Notes: a model not told the origin generated them from the sequence alone. A stretch of DNA of 64,000 nucleotides from Echiichthys vipera (GCA_963691815.1 OY829645.1:9603856-9667855); one strand, 5' to 3'. Positions 23,085-37,044 are shown, counted from the first letter of the stretch. A program made the numbers and translations.

Positions 23085-24580
23085 TACAGTTACAGGTGTT
23101 ACAGTGCAGTTTACAGAAAAGCAGCGGCAGATAGAAAAGTCTTCAGTCTTGATTTAAAAGAACTAAGAGTTGCAGGAGGCCTGCAGTTTTCTGGAAGATT
23201 GTTCCACATATGTCGTGCATGAAAACTGAACGCTGCCTCTCCATGTTTAGTCCTGACTCTGGGGACACAAAGCAGACCTGTCCCATGTTTAGTTCTGACT
23301 CTGGGGACACAGAGCAGACCTTTCCCATGTTTAATCCTGACTTTGGGGACACAGAGAAGACCTGTCCCATGTTTAGTCCTGACTCTGGGGACACAGAGCA
23401 GACCTTTCCCATGTTTAGTCCTGACTCTGGGGACACAGAGCAGACCTGTCCCATGTTTAGTCCTGACTCAGGAGACACAGAGCAGACCTGTCACATGTTT
23501 AGTCCTGACTCTGGGGACACAGAGCAGACCTGTCCCATAAGTAGTCCTAACTCTGGGGACACTGAGTAGACCTGTCCCATGTTTAGTCCTGACTCTGAGG
23601 ACATAGAGCAGACCTTTCCCATGTTTAGTCCTGACTCTGGGGACACAGAGCAGACCTGTCCCATGTTTAGTCCTGACTCTGGGGACACAGAGCAGACCTG
23701 TCCCATGTTTAGTTCTGACTTTGGGGACACAGAGCAGACCTGTCCCATGTTTAGTTCTAACTCTGGGGACACGGAGAAGACCTGTCCCATGTTTAGTCCT
23801 GACTCTGGGGACACAGAGCAGACCTGTCCCATGTTTAGTCCTGACTCTGGGGACACAGAGCAGACCTGTCCCATGTTTAGTCCTGACTCTGGGGACACAG
23901 AGCAGACCTGTCCCATGTTTAGTTCTGACTCTGGGGAGACGGAGCAGACCTGTCCCATGTTTAGTCCTGACTTTGGGGACACAGAGGAGACCTGTCCCAT
24001 GTTTAGTCCTGACTCTGGGGACACAGAGCAGACCTGTCCCATGTTTAGTCCTGACTCTGGGGACACAGAGCAGACCTGTCCCATGTTTAGTTCTGACTCT
24101 GGGGACACAGAGCAGACCTGTCCCATGTTTAGTCCTGACTCTGGGGACACAGAGCAGACCTGTCCCATGTTTAGTCCTGACTTTGGGGACACAGAGGAGA
24201 CCTGTCCCATGTTTAGTCCTGACTCTGGGGACACAGAGCAGACCTGTCCCTTGTTTAGTCCTGACTCTGGGGACACAGAGCAGACCTGTCCCATGTTTAG
24301 TTCTGACTCTGGGGACACGGAGCAGACCTGTCCCAGAGGATCTGAGAGGTCTGGATGGTTCTTAGCTGAGCAGAAGATCTGAAATGTATTTGGGTCCTAA
24401 ACCATTCAGTGCTTTGTAAACCAACAGAAGCACTTTGAAATCAGTTCTTCAACGGACAGGAAGCCAGTGTGATCAACTTTTCTGGTCTTAGTGAGGACTC
24501 GAGCAGCAGCGTTCTGAATTAACTGCAGCTGTCTGATGGACTTGTTAGGGAGACCTGTAAAGACACTATAACCCAATTGT
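23085..24580 (-). mobile_element. L2-group LINE fragment with an internal 42-bp minisatellite
   Basis: On the minus strand the flanks encode an L2 C-terminus: LQLIQNAAARVLTKTRKVDH near 24500, YKALNGLGPKYISDLL and SRPLRSSGTGLL just before the array, then HGEAAFSFHARHMWNNLPEN and FKSRLKTFLSAAAFL just after it. The tandem array (23243-24334) lies between and keeps the same frame, so the protein would have read a 14-residue repeat. One in-frame stop lies just upstream of the array. The copy is 5'-truncated and faces the neighbouring L2 copy tail to tail. Confidence 0.85.
23243..24334. repeat. Minisatellite, exactly 26 units of 42 bp
   Basis: The consensus unit on the plus strand begins ATGTTTAGTCCTGACTCTGG and ends CAGACCTGTCCC. 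The array length, 1092 bp, is exactly 26 x 42; I see no indel, only substitutions (e.g. CTCT/CTTT, CCTG/TCTG, CAG/AAG). Because 42 is a multiple of three, frames stay open on both strands. In the LINE frame (minus) the unit is GLLCVPRVRTKHGT. Confidence 0.96.
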
Positions 24581-24742
24581 TAGACTAGTAGTCTTAAACT
24601 ATACAACACATCCCTTGGAGAGTCTCTCACCCCCTCTCTGTTATACGGACTTAGTAATAAACAATCTGATCTTTGCACATTTTTACGGTACTTTGCACAT
24701 TATTACAGTACTTTTGTACATAATACTATTGTAAATTTGATA

Positions 24743-24811
<69 letters not shown>

Positions 24812-25500
24812 TAAGTAATATATATATATATTGTTATATATTTCTGTTTTTCCAAATATATAGTATATTGTATGTATATATTTTGTTTTTGTTAATATGT
24901 TGTTTGTATAGCTGGAGTTTGCAATGATAATAATTCAATAATAATTTATTCTGATTCTGAACCCTCTAAGCTGGTGCGTTATTAAAAATATGAATGTTTA
25001 CAAAAGGAATTAACCCCAAAGCAGTTATATTAATGTACTTTTTATTTACATAAACACACTACAGCTGTTAACACAATAAATTGCAACTGTATAGTCAGGG
25101 AGTACTGGCTCGAGGGACCCCTATAAAAGGGCCATGTAGCCTAACTTCAGAGCGTTATTTTCCTAAAAGCTAATATGACAAGGACGGTATCAATGGATTG
25201 CTTTGGCCTTCTAGTTTCCTTTTTCTTTTTATGAATCCATATAATTCAAATAATGTTTGAAACCCAGTCTTAGTTTCAACCAGTAGAGGGGCAGTTGCTA
25301 TGCATATTTATGAATGCGCTAAAGACATACTGTCAATAATAGTGTCCCCATTATGTTGAATAGAAACTGAATCATGTGGGGTATGAAACATGCGCAGTGG
25401 AACTGGAGCTGCGCTGTTCTTTTTCTATGATAGTACAGACCAGATTGTACTATGCATGTGTCAGACCCCCAAAGCCACAGCCATCTTTGATTGGTGCCTT
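24581..25500. other. LINE-like 3' region and AT repeats
   Basis: 24600-24730 (TTTGCACATTTTTACGG, repeated TTTGCACAT) looks like a fish LINE 3' UTR. (AT)n follows. 24960-25500 holds nothing recognised. Confidence 0.35.
24747..24807. repeat. (AT)n microsatellite
   Basis: About 61 bp of AT dinucleotides, with shorter AT runs continuing to about 24900. Confidence 0.95.
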
Positions 25501-25514
25501 AGCCTCTTCCTACT

Positions 25515-27790
25515 AGTCTTCAAGATTCAATTTTCAAGATTGAAGAAGCTTTATTTATCCTGAGGGAAATTATTGTGCAACAGTTTTAATACAAAGGTGG
25601 GAAAGGATCAGAGTAACAATAAGCTAACATAATCAAATCAAAATAAAGCTAACATCAAATAAATCAAACAATAACTAAGTGTGGCAGAGTGCAACAGAAA
25701 TTGTGGTTAAACATAGGTATATACAATATACAACAATACGCACTGTGCAGTTTAGCAGCAGATAGATAAAATAAGTACAAACTAAATAAGTGGTAAGGAG
25801 CGATTAGTGATAACAGTGTTAAAAATGTAGCAGCATTTCCCACAGAACTAAGTTACAGTAAAGTACAGTGAAGTGTAGCAGCATTTCTTACTGAAGTAAG
25901 TTTACAATACAACTAAATAAAGTGATGCAGTGGTGTTATAAAGTGACGAAGGGATAAAGTGACATTTTCTCAGGATACAGTGTCTCCACTGTTCCTTACC
26001 TGACCGGGAGAAGATGAATTATACAGTTAGATGGCCACCGGAAGAAAACACTTCCTCCGGCGTTCAGTGTTACACCGTGGGAGAATGAGTCTGTGGCTGA
26101 AGGTTCTTTTGCTGGAGGTCAGCAGATGGTGGAGAGGGTGAGAGAATAGCAAGTCCCCCACCTTTCCTCTTGCCACTCTTGCGGTAACTCCTGTCCGCCC
26201 GAACAGTCTGAAAGCCGTCCACAGTTACATTAGAGTCTGGGATGTCCTCGTGGAGCCACGTCTCTGTGAAACACAGCACACTGCTCACACGATACATCCA
26301 CTGAGTCCTCACCAGGCCCGCCAGCTTGTCCATCTTATTAGCCAGCGACCTCACGTTCCCCATGGTGATGGAAGGGAGAGATGGCTTATATCTCCTCTTC
26401 TTTTCCCGACGTTTACGTCCAGCCTTACATCCCCTGTACTTTCTCCTCAGTTCTGTGGGGATTTCAGGCCTCTCCCGCATTAGCGCTGTTGGTGTTAGCG
26501 ACAACAGCTGTTCACAAGTGTAAACAATGGAGCTGCCGCATTGTTGCGTCCAGACGGAGACGCGGTTGGCAAAAATAGTCCCAAGAATGAGACAAACGCA
26601 CAAAAAACATGTAAGAAAGTTCACAAACATAGTTGGCTATGGTTAGCACGACGACTTAGGAAAAAAGCACAAAAAAAGACTACCGTATTTTTCGGACTAT
26701 AAGTCGCAGTTTTTTTCATAGTTTGGCCGGGGGTGCGACTTATACTCTGGAGCGACTTATGTGTGAAATTATTAACACATTACCGTAAAATATCAAATAA
26801 TATTCGGGCTATTATTTATCTCAGTCACGTAAGAGACTAGGCGTATATCAGCAATCGTCACACACACACGTCAACCAGTCAAAATTCGGCGGGGGCGGGT
26901 CATGGCAGAAGTGCATTGTGAAATAAAGACGCTACCCGTGGTGTATCTGATCGAGCACTCGGTGCTCGACTGTTCATGACTGTGTCACTCGGTGTGTCCG
27001 GTGATTGATTGTTCCTGTCTGTGTTATGAAGTTGTGCGGCTACTAAAAGAGCACATGTTACAGCCTCGCCTCCGTGTGTGATATTTATCATAGACACTCA
27101 CAATGCGCACTACAATAGTCACGCAATAACATAAAACCACAACACTACCTGCTAATGCTTGAGCAAAGCGGCGCATTGTCTACCTTTGGAGTTGGCGGAG
27201 TTGTTCAGAAGTGACACCGAGGAAGAAGAGTTCAGTGGAGTTAGTGATTAGCAGTGACAGAGTGTTTGGTAAACGTAGAGCATGTTCTATATGTTTTAGT
27301 TATTTGAATAACTCTTACCGTAATATGTTACGTTGACATACCAGGCACGTTCTCAGTTCGTTGTTTATGCGTCTTATAATGTACACTTATTCAGCCTGTT
27401 GTGCTCTATTCTATTTGTATTTTAAATTGCCTTTCAAGATGAAATGTCTATTCTTGGTGTTGGATTTTATCAAATAAATTTCCCCAAAAAATGCGACTTA
27501 TACTCGAGTGCGACTTATATATGTTTTTTTCCTTCTTTATTCTGCATTTTCGGCTGGTGCGACTTAAACTCCGGAGCGACTTATAATCCGAAAAATACGG
27601 TAAATAAGATAAAATAGCTAAAAAGTGCGGAAAAGAGAGAGAGCAACTGTTGCTGGCTGCCGCTCGACACAGCGCCGGAACCGGGATCTTGAAGCACACA
27701 CAGGGCTCCAGACTGACCAGATGTCTCGCCATATTAGAAGAAGATAGTGCCGTCAGCACCGTAACACAAACACATAACACGTGAGGCATG
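25515..27790 (-). mobile_element. CR1/L2-group LINE, internally deleted, interrupted by a DNA transposon
   Basis: The minus-strand ORF (26630-26070) contains MGNVRSLANKMDKLAGLVRT, then CFTETWLHEDIP and GFQTVRADRSYRKSGKRKGG. This is the start of the apurinic-type endonuclease of fish CR1/L2-group LINEs. After GGGLA (about 26155) it jumps to the reverse-transcriptase C-terminal tail and then the 3' UTR, so most of the element is deleted. The 5' untranslated part lies at 27601-27790, beyond a transposon inserted at 26683-27600. The 3' end is near 25515. Confidence 0.75.
26683..27600. mobile_element. TIR DNA transposon, non-autonomous (918 bp), TA target
   Basis: Ends read inwards as CCGTATTTTTCGGACTATAA and CCGTATTTTTCGGATTATAA, both followed by GTCGC, flanked by TA on both sides (26681-26682 and 27601-27602). 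Subterminal GCGACTTAT repeats occur near both ends. A CA-rich patch and no transposase lie inside. It splits the LINE 5' region. Confidence 0.85.
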
Positions 27791-28057
27791 TAAAGAAAAT
27801 ACTGACATTTTAAAATAGTGTTATATTCTTTAGAACTCAGAGAATGAGAGAGACGGAGGGATAGAAAGAGGATGATGAAGATAGAGTTGGTGGGCTGTGA
27901 TGGCTGTGTAAAACTAGCATTTCCAGGCTTAATGCTGTGCTTTATATGAAGTAACAGGTATGCATATTAACTCAGTGGAAATATCAGGCTCTGCCCAACA
28001 CCTTTTTGCCTCTCATACTATAAACCACACAACCAGAGCAGACTTAATAACTCTGCT

Positions 28058-28097
<40 letters not shown>

Positions 28098-28215
28098 AAT
28101 GTGGGCTCTTTGACAGCGATAACCTTTCTGGAATCTGAGTGTTAATTGCACTGGTCTGGGATCAGTGGGGAGATGGTGTAATTGCTATCTATTTTGAGAT
28201 GCAATTTTTACAGGA

Positions 28216-28250
<35 letters not shown>

Positions 28251-30497
28251 GCTGTGCAAAGAGATGCCAAATATCCACTGTTGCAGCATTTACAACAGCA
28301 ACATCATGGTCTGTTCATGGCCTCCCTTCACCTCTCCTGGCAGCACTGTCGGCTGGGAAGGTTTGGGGAATGTCAATTTAATTTAAGGCTCAAATAATTG
28401 GATTTTTTTTCACAATAGTCATCCAGACTCTCACTGATCTGACTGATAAATCAACATAAGTAAGCTTGCCATTTTCAAACTATACTTTAGCAGCTAATGT
28501 TACAAAGCAAATAGCCTAATGCCAGATATACAGTATATAGCATAGCTGCAGCTAGCTGGCTGCTGGCTAACTGGTCAACCATATGGCTATTTCATTAGAA
28601 TGGCATGATATGAAAAAAAAATGAAAAATGTAATGTGAATACATCATCCTTGAACATTTTTTTTTTTTTTAGATTTTCATTGCAATGTTGGTTGAAAACA
28701 AAGTCTACACAGCAAAGCTACATATTGTAACTTTAAGCGTTTAAACCAACTTTCAATATCATCAGCCATAAGAGCAATTACCCTGGCTTTCAACAACTGT
28801 GAGCTGGGACAGGCTCCAGCCAACCACAACCTTGCAATTCTATGGTGCATAGCTTTTCTTTTTAATATAGCTGAACCGCCAATCTACATTCAAACTAGAA
28901 GAGAACATACCTAAGTAACCAAAAGTCGAATCTCATATTGTTAATGAAAGTTAAACAAAATTTGCTACCTCATGATTTGGATTTGCTCCAAAATGTAATG
29001 GGTTCTTCCTTGGCCCATGCAACACTCTTTCCCCCAGATTCATGAAAATTGGGCCAGTAGTCTTTCCATATTCCTGCTGACAAGCAAACAGTACAAAAAA
29101 CATCACCTCCTTAGAAAAGATAACAAAACTACATGTGAACCTACACATACTGTGGCTAGACACAGGACTCTACAAGCCTTTAAAGCCTCATTCCCGTCAA
29201 GCAGACTGGTTAGGTTCAGTTTGTTACTCATTAGAACAGTTAGTTTTGTGTTTCCATTGTCAAAAGTTGTGGATGGTACCAATAGAACGGCTCCATTCCA
29301 AGTACCTATAGCACACTGATTTGATTTTTTAAGGGGGAGCTATAGACACTCCATAAGCATACAGTCTGTTGATTTGTGAAGGAAGATTGATCTGTTGAAA
29401 AGGAAATACAGTGAGGGCTGGATGGAGCAGTGAGCAACGAAAATATTTGCACACCTGAGCAGTGCAGGAGGAAATGAAATAACTAAAAACAAGGCGCTAC
29501 TTTCGTGATTGACGTTGCTCTTAGCATTCGGAACAGCCGCGTCTACATTTAAGAGCACTGTCTGTGGTCGAAACACAAAAAAGATCTAGTGTTTCAGTAC
29601 GTGTCCATACTGGTTACAGTAAGTATGGTTCTAAAGGTACTATTCCCAAAAAGTTTCATGGAAACGTAGCTCAAGAGGCTACAAAGGAGGAATATGACTC
29701 CACACTTGAGGCCCATTTCAGATAATTTCATTCGAAGCAGATCATCCCTGCTGTGCTTGGTAAAGCCGCCAGCAGAAGAGAGCTGTCTGTCAAACCCCAA
29801 TGGGGCTGATATTGACTGTCTGCCTTAAAATCTCTCATTCAAAAACCTGGGCAGTTTTTCCTCTGACGACTGAAGTGGTCATCAGAAAATTCAAACCTAG
29901 ATCGTGTGTGCTTCAGCTTCCTTTCATGATAGCCCATCTACCAACCTACTTGCATACGCACACACTCTGCTGGTCTTAAGGACAACAAGACCCTCCAGTG
30001 ATCCAGCACCTGCAGCACATCTTTGTCTTCACTAGGGGTGGGTTTTAAGTGAGAGTTCCACAGAGCAGCTGCACAGGTGCATTAGCTCCACCATCAGCCA
30101 GCAGCAGCTGTGCTCTGTTGGCCAACGCCACTGTCTCATAGGAGCTTGTACAGCCAATTACACCACAGCGGACGGTCAACAGGAGAGCAACAGCAGTTCA
30201 GAGACAAGCTGAAGGTGTGTTAAGGAAGTGTTTGATCCGGCTTGGAAGATAGTTCTGCTGACAGCAGAAATGCACCGGAAAAAGTTATTTCAACATAATG
30301 TCATCACTCGGGAATTAAAAATAGTAAATATGAGGTTTTTAGGTTTTTAGTAGTAGAGTGAATACTCCGACCCAGAGAAAACATCTGAAGCAACTCATTT
30401 ATCATGTAAGCTGACAGATAATTACTACAATAAAAATAAAAAAAATAAAAAATCTAACATAGGGTATGATAGTGAGATTTCGCCCCAGTATCATCTT
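27791..30497. other. Intron 2 segment with minor repeats
   Basis: (TG)n tracts at 28062-28096 and 28218-28247. About 28798-28835 resembles the SINE body (GAGCTGGGACAGGCTCCAGC). 28955-29130 matches a common fish dispersed repeat (CCAAAATGTAATGGGTTCTT and ATGAAAATTGGGCCAGTAGT). No genes. Confidence 0.5.
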
Positions 30498-31670
30498 GGG
30501 CGCACTCACACTGTCCATTCGAACCCTGCCCAGTGCTTTAGAGTAATTATCCCCCCTCCCTCTTCCCCCACGGCCCAGGCCCGTTTGTACTCACATTACT
30601 TGAAATGATTATGGCCGCAGCTCCAATGTGTCTTGCACATACGTCATCACCTCTCGGAGATGTAGTTTTTTCTGACTGTTTTTGAATGTTTCATCTGTCC
30701 AAATCTGTAGCAAACACTTCACCTCCGCATCAAACGACCACAAACCGTTGGGTGGCATCTTTTTAAATGTCCGTAGCATATAAACAGACATCAGGACCGC
30801 CGTCAATGCTCGCGCTAGTACATGTATGCATGCTCGTGCCCGTAAATGTGCATCCCTGCTTTACTAAAGTCCACCTCTCTCAACCGGGCTGCGGCCTGGG
30901 CATGGTACAGTTGTACTCACATTGGTCAAACGAAATAGACTTTTGCCATGAAGCGGGCTTGGGCACGGTACGAATGGACAGTGTAGCTGTGTTCAAAATC
31001 GTTCCCTCATTCACTCACTCTATTCCCTATATAGTGTTTATTAAATAGTGCACTATATAGGGAATGATAAAACGAGATTTCGGACACTACACTGGGATTT
31101 TCTAACAAATTGTTGCATCTGTCCATGCGCCAGATATATGTGTGACGGAAGCAGGTGTGTCCAGCATCATGTAAACAAACAGAGTTGTAAACTAATTTTC
31201 AGTCTGTTTATGATACAAACCTTTACCCGGGAGGACGGTAAAATCTTGTATTTATGTTAACGTGTGGTTTTGTTAACAACGGTTGTGTGGCCTGGTTGCC
31301 AGCTGTAATAGCCCACTGTTAATTTATTTCACGAGCGAGTAACAGCAGTAAGCTTGTGAGAAACTAGTCAGCTCATGAGTAACGTTTTTTCTTAACAGTT
31401 CCTAACTGCAGTTAGCTCTCTGGCTACCATTCTGCTTCTTCTTCTCCTCCGGTAAAACACGACCGCATTGCATTGTGGTATGCAGGAGTACAATGTAGTG
31501 TAAATCATATATACACTTAAATTAGCATTGTGGGTATTTTATAGTGGACTATATAGTGAATGAAATTAACCATGGAGGATTCGTACACCACTACAAAATG
31601 GCGTACACACTATATAGTGCACTACTTATATGATAGGGAACAATTTGGAACACAGCTTGTGAGTCTGCCC
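30498..31670 (-). mobile_element. PIF/Harbinger-type element, copy 3, split by a MITE
   Basis: Left end GGGCGCACTCACACTGTCC; right end resumes after the inserted MITE as TGTGAGTCTGCCC followed by TTA. The minus strand has the Myb/SANT-like remnant DAEVKCLLQIWTDE. Same orientation as copy 1. The right terminal repeat is cut by the MITE at 30985-31657. Confidence 0.75.
30985..31657. mobile_element. MITE inserted in the Harbinger terminal repeat (673 bp)
   Basis: Ends AGCTGTGTTCAAAATCGTTC and GAACAATTTGGAACACAGCT are inverted repeats with few mismatches. Subterminal TATATAGTGCACTA palindromic words are present near both ends. Flanked by TGT on each side, so a 3-bp duplication is likely. Confidence 0.8.
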
Positions 31671-33643
<1,973 letters not shown>

Positions 33644-34007
33644 CATTCATTCATTCATCTTCAACCGCTTATCCCGGGGTCGGGGTCGCAGGGGTGCTGG
33701 AGCCGATCCCAGCTGACATCGGGCGTAAGGCGGGGTACACCCTGGACAGGACGCCAGTCTATCACAGGGCACATAGAGACGTACAGAGACAGACAACCAT
33801 TCACACCTACGGGCAATTTTAGACTCATCAATTAACCTAACACATGCATGTCTTTGGACTGTGGGAGGAAACCGGAGTACCCGGAGAAAACCCACGCACA
33901 CACGGGGAGAACATGCAAACTCCACACAGAAAGGCCAAGGTCGGGATGCGAACCTGTGACCTTCTTGCTGTGAGGCGACAGTGCTAACCACTACACCACC
34001 GTGTAGC
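33644..34007 (-). mobile_element. tRNA-derived SINE, complete copy with 13-bp target duplication
   Basis: On the minus strand the head reads CTACACGGTGGTGTAGTGGT (A box TGGTGTAGTGG) and a B-box-like GGTTCGCATCCC. Then comes a body of about 250 bp with TGGAGTTTGCATGTTCTCCC and CAGCTGGGATCGGCTCCAGC, and a tail GATAAGCGGTTGAAGATGAA ending in ATGA/GAAT repeats. TCCCTGTTAGATA occurs on both sides (33631-33643 and 34008-34020). The tail matches the 3' end of the RTE-type LINE at 42218-43109. Confidence 0.9.
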
Positions 34008-34885
34008 TCCCTGTTAGATAGCATTCATAAAATAAAATAAACATATATTCCAAACCTGATCTAATCTGTAGTGTTTAGTGTAGTGTTGTTACCCTTTTGG
34101 GTTTATGTAGTCCTTGTCTGCAGTGTGGGGAGGATATCCTGGTGCTAACAATAGTCATTAGGCCATTACATATTGGCCTTCAGAGTTGCTAATTTATCTT
34201 AGCCAATATGTTATGTCAAACATATTGAATTTGAACTTTCAAATTCAATGTTGAGAAACTGTCCATTTCCCTAACCTAGGCTAATTATTGACTTGTATAT
34301 GGTAAATGGACTTGTACTTATATAGAAACTTTCTAGTCTTCTGACTACTCAAGGCACTTTTACACTACTTGTCACAGGCACCTATTCACATATTCACACT
34401 AATTACAGAGGCTACCTGCCCATCATCGAGTGTTCTTTCAAATGGAGAATGACCCGATCTAACGCTGAGACACAGCTGCATGTGAACCACATGTGCACCA
34501 GCAATGTTGTCATTCGAGCATTTTGAAATCTGTGATAGAGATCATGTTCTCTGTCTTTGCAGAGAAAAATAAATTGCCAACTTTACTTTAGTTTTATTGA
34601 ATTGATTACTTATATGCAGGAATCTTGAGGTAAAGTCCTGTCCATTTTTCCAAACTCAATGTAGAAAGGCATGCAGTGTGGTAGCACTACAACCATTTTC
34701 TCCGCTTAAACAGAAAAGATGTCGCCGCTTGCAGCACCACAGCAGCACCACAGCAGCAATGCTGTCTGTGTGGACACATATGTGTGTGAGCCGCAGCACT
34801 TTCAACAAGGTTGCTTTCACACAGTGCTCATGTAGGATGTGTCCCAAGCCTTACAGGTATTCATATCCTAATACTGACACGTGAA
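34008..34885. other. Intron with dispersed repeat at 34301-34450
   Basis: GGTAAATGGACTTGTACTTA followed by TTTCTAGTCTTCTGACTACT and TATTCACA words matches the repeat at 57168-57420. Nothing else recognised. Confidence 0.45.
34301..34450 (+). repeat. Dispersed repeat, partial copy
   Basis: Same family as 57168-57420 (AAATGGACTTGTACTTATA start); truncated on its right. Confidence 0.6.
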
Positions 34886-37044
34886 ATGAGAACAATCTCA
34901 CTGCTAAGTGTAGAATGCAAGATCTTCTTTTCTGTACTGGCTAAGAGGATGTCCTCATACATGACAGAGAATGGATATATCAACACCTCTATCCAGAAAG
35001 GTGTGATCCCAGGCTTCTCTCGATGTCTGGAACACACTGGAGTTCTCAGTCAGATGGTCCGGGAGGCCAAAGCCAGCAATGGCAACCTGACCATTGTTTG
35101 GCTGGACTTGGATAATGCCTACGGATCAATCCCTCACGCCCTCATCCATGCAGCACTAGACCATTACCTCATCCCTCAGCACATCAAGGGAATGATCATC
35201 AGTTACTTTGGCGGAATCCAGCTACGATTCAAGTCAGCCCACTTTACCATCCAGTGGCAAAACCTGGAAAAAGGGATCGTAACTGGCTGCACAATCTCCC
35301 CCATCCTCTTCATCATGGGAATGAACCTCATTATAACAGCTGCTGGGAAGGAAGCCAGAGGCCCAAAAAATGCAATTGGGCATCCGACAACCCCCAATAA
35401 GAGGTTACATGGACAAGCTTACTGTGACGGCCACAACCCACGTGGAGGCGAGGTGGGTGCTTACTGTTCTAGACCGCATGGCAACGTGGGCCAGAATGAA
35501 GTCCAAGCCAAAGAAATTCAGGTGCATGGTGATCAGGAAAGGTAAACCGACGAACATTGTCACGCTGCATGTGCAAGGGGAAGTGATTCCATCGATAAAG
35601 GAAAATCCAATCAAGTGCCTCAGGTAGTGGTTTGACGACTCAGTTATCGACAGGAACAACATCAGCAGTACAGAGAAACAGACAGAGGAATGGCTGAGGG
35701 GGATCGAAAAATCAGGGCTCCCGGGGAAGTTTAAAACATGGCTTTACCAACATGGGTTGCTGCCAAGACTCATGTGGCTTTTAACGGTGTATGAAGTTCC
35801 GATGACAAGCATTGAAGGAGTGGAGAGGAAGATCAACAAGCACCTCCGAAGATGGCTGGGAATCCCTCCAAGCTTCACTTCATTAGGCCTCTACATAGGA
35901 TCAGGGCAGCTCCAACTTCCTCTGTCATCTGTGGTGGAGGAATTTAAGGTAGCAAAGTGCAGAGCGATATAAACATACAGAAACTCCAAGGATGAACAAG
36001 TCAGGCATGCAGGCATCCTCACAAGATCAGGACGCAAGTGGGCAGCTGACTCATCTGTTGCACAAGCTGAAAGCATGTTGAAGCTATGTGACATCATTGG
36101 AACGCCATGCACAGGAAGACAGGGTCTTGGAACTTCCCATGTCCAGCAATGGTGGAAGGCAGGATCCAAGGACAAAAGGGCCATGATCCAGGAGGAGGTA
36201 CGGAACCTGGAGGAGGAAGGGCGAAGGGCAAGGGCAGTGGAGCTAGCGTCCCAGGGAGCATGGACCAAGTGGGACCTACCCAAGAGGAAGATCACATGGG
36301 GAGATCTGTGGAGATTGGAGCCTTTCCGCATCTCATTCATGCTAAGGTTGGTGTATGACACACTCCCGACTCCGACAAACTTGCACAAATGGGGCTTGAG
36401 GGAGGACCCATTGTGCAAGCTTTGCGGGGAGAGGGGTACCATGGCACACATCCTGTCAGGGTGTAAAACAGCACTTTCCCAAGGAAGATACAGGTGGCGC
36501 CATGACAAGGTGCTCATGACACTTGCTAACAGCCTGGAGAAAGAGAGACGCAAGAAACGGCAACCACATGGGAGAGCAACACTATCAATTAAGTTTGTAA
36601 GAGCAGGTCAAAAGCCACCAACCACAGTAACAACAAGAACAAATCTGTTGCAAAAAGCCCAATCATGGGAAATGAAGGTAGACCTGGGGAGAAGACTGCA
36701 ATTCCCCCCGTTTGTCCGGACAACCCTGAGGCCAAACGCAGTACTGTGGTCTGAAGAGGCAAAGAAGATCATCCTCATCGAACTTATTGTCCCATGGGAA
36801 GAGGGTTGTGAGCAACCGTTTGAGAGAAAAAGTGCCAAATACCAGGATCTCTTGCATGACTGCAGGGGGAAAGGTTGGCAGGCATGGCTCTCCCCAGTCT
36901 AGGTCGACTGTAGAGGATTCCCCGCCCAGTCAGTGTGGAGGATGCTCACAGCCATTGGGGTGACGGGGAGGAAGAGAAAGGCTGCATACCGCCTGATGAC
37001 ATCAACTCTTCCTGGCCAAGGCTACATTCCCCAAAAAGTGAATT
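34886..37044 (+). pseudogene. R2-group LINE reverse transcriptase/endonuclease relic
   Basis: The broken frame starts RTISLLSVECKIFFSVLAKR and contains the RT segments VWLDLDNAYGSIPHALIHAA and LEKGIVTGCTISPILF. The catalytic motif reads YMDK (about 35404-35418) where an active enzyme needs two Asp. A zinc knuckle C-x2-C-x7-H-x4-C follows (Cys codons at 36414, 36423 and 36462; His at 36447). Then comes an endonuclease-like tail LWSEEAKKIILIELIVPWEE with RPN instead of RPD. RT, zinc knuckle and C-terminal restriction-like endonuclease in this order fit the CRE/NeSL/R2 group. A frameshift near 35380 and stops at 35625, 35970 and 36900 inactivate it. 5'-truncated. Confidence 0.8.

Noticed and set aside
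23491..24382. Long ORFs on both strands (up to 275 codons) over the 42-bp array, as a repeat-rich protein gene
   Set aside because: The unit length is a multiple of three, so frames stay open by arithmetic. The true source frame is the L2 LINE on the minus strand, and there is no start, splice or promoter context.
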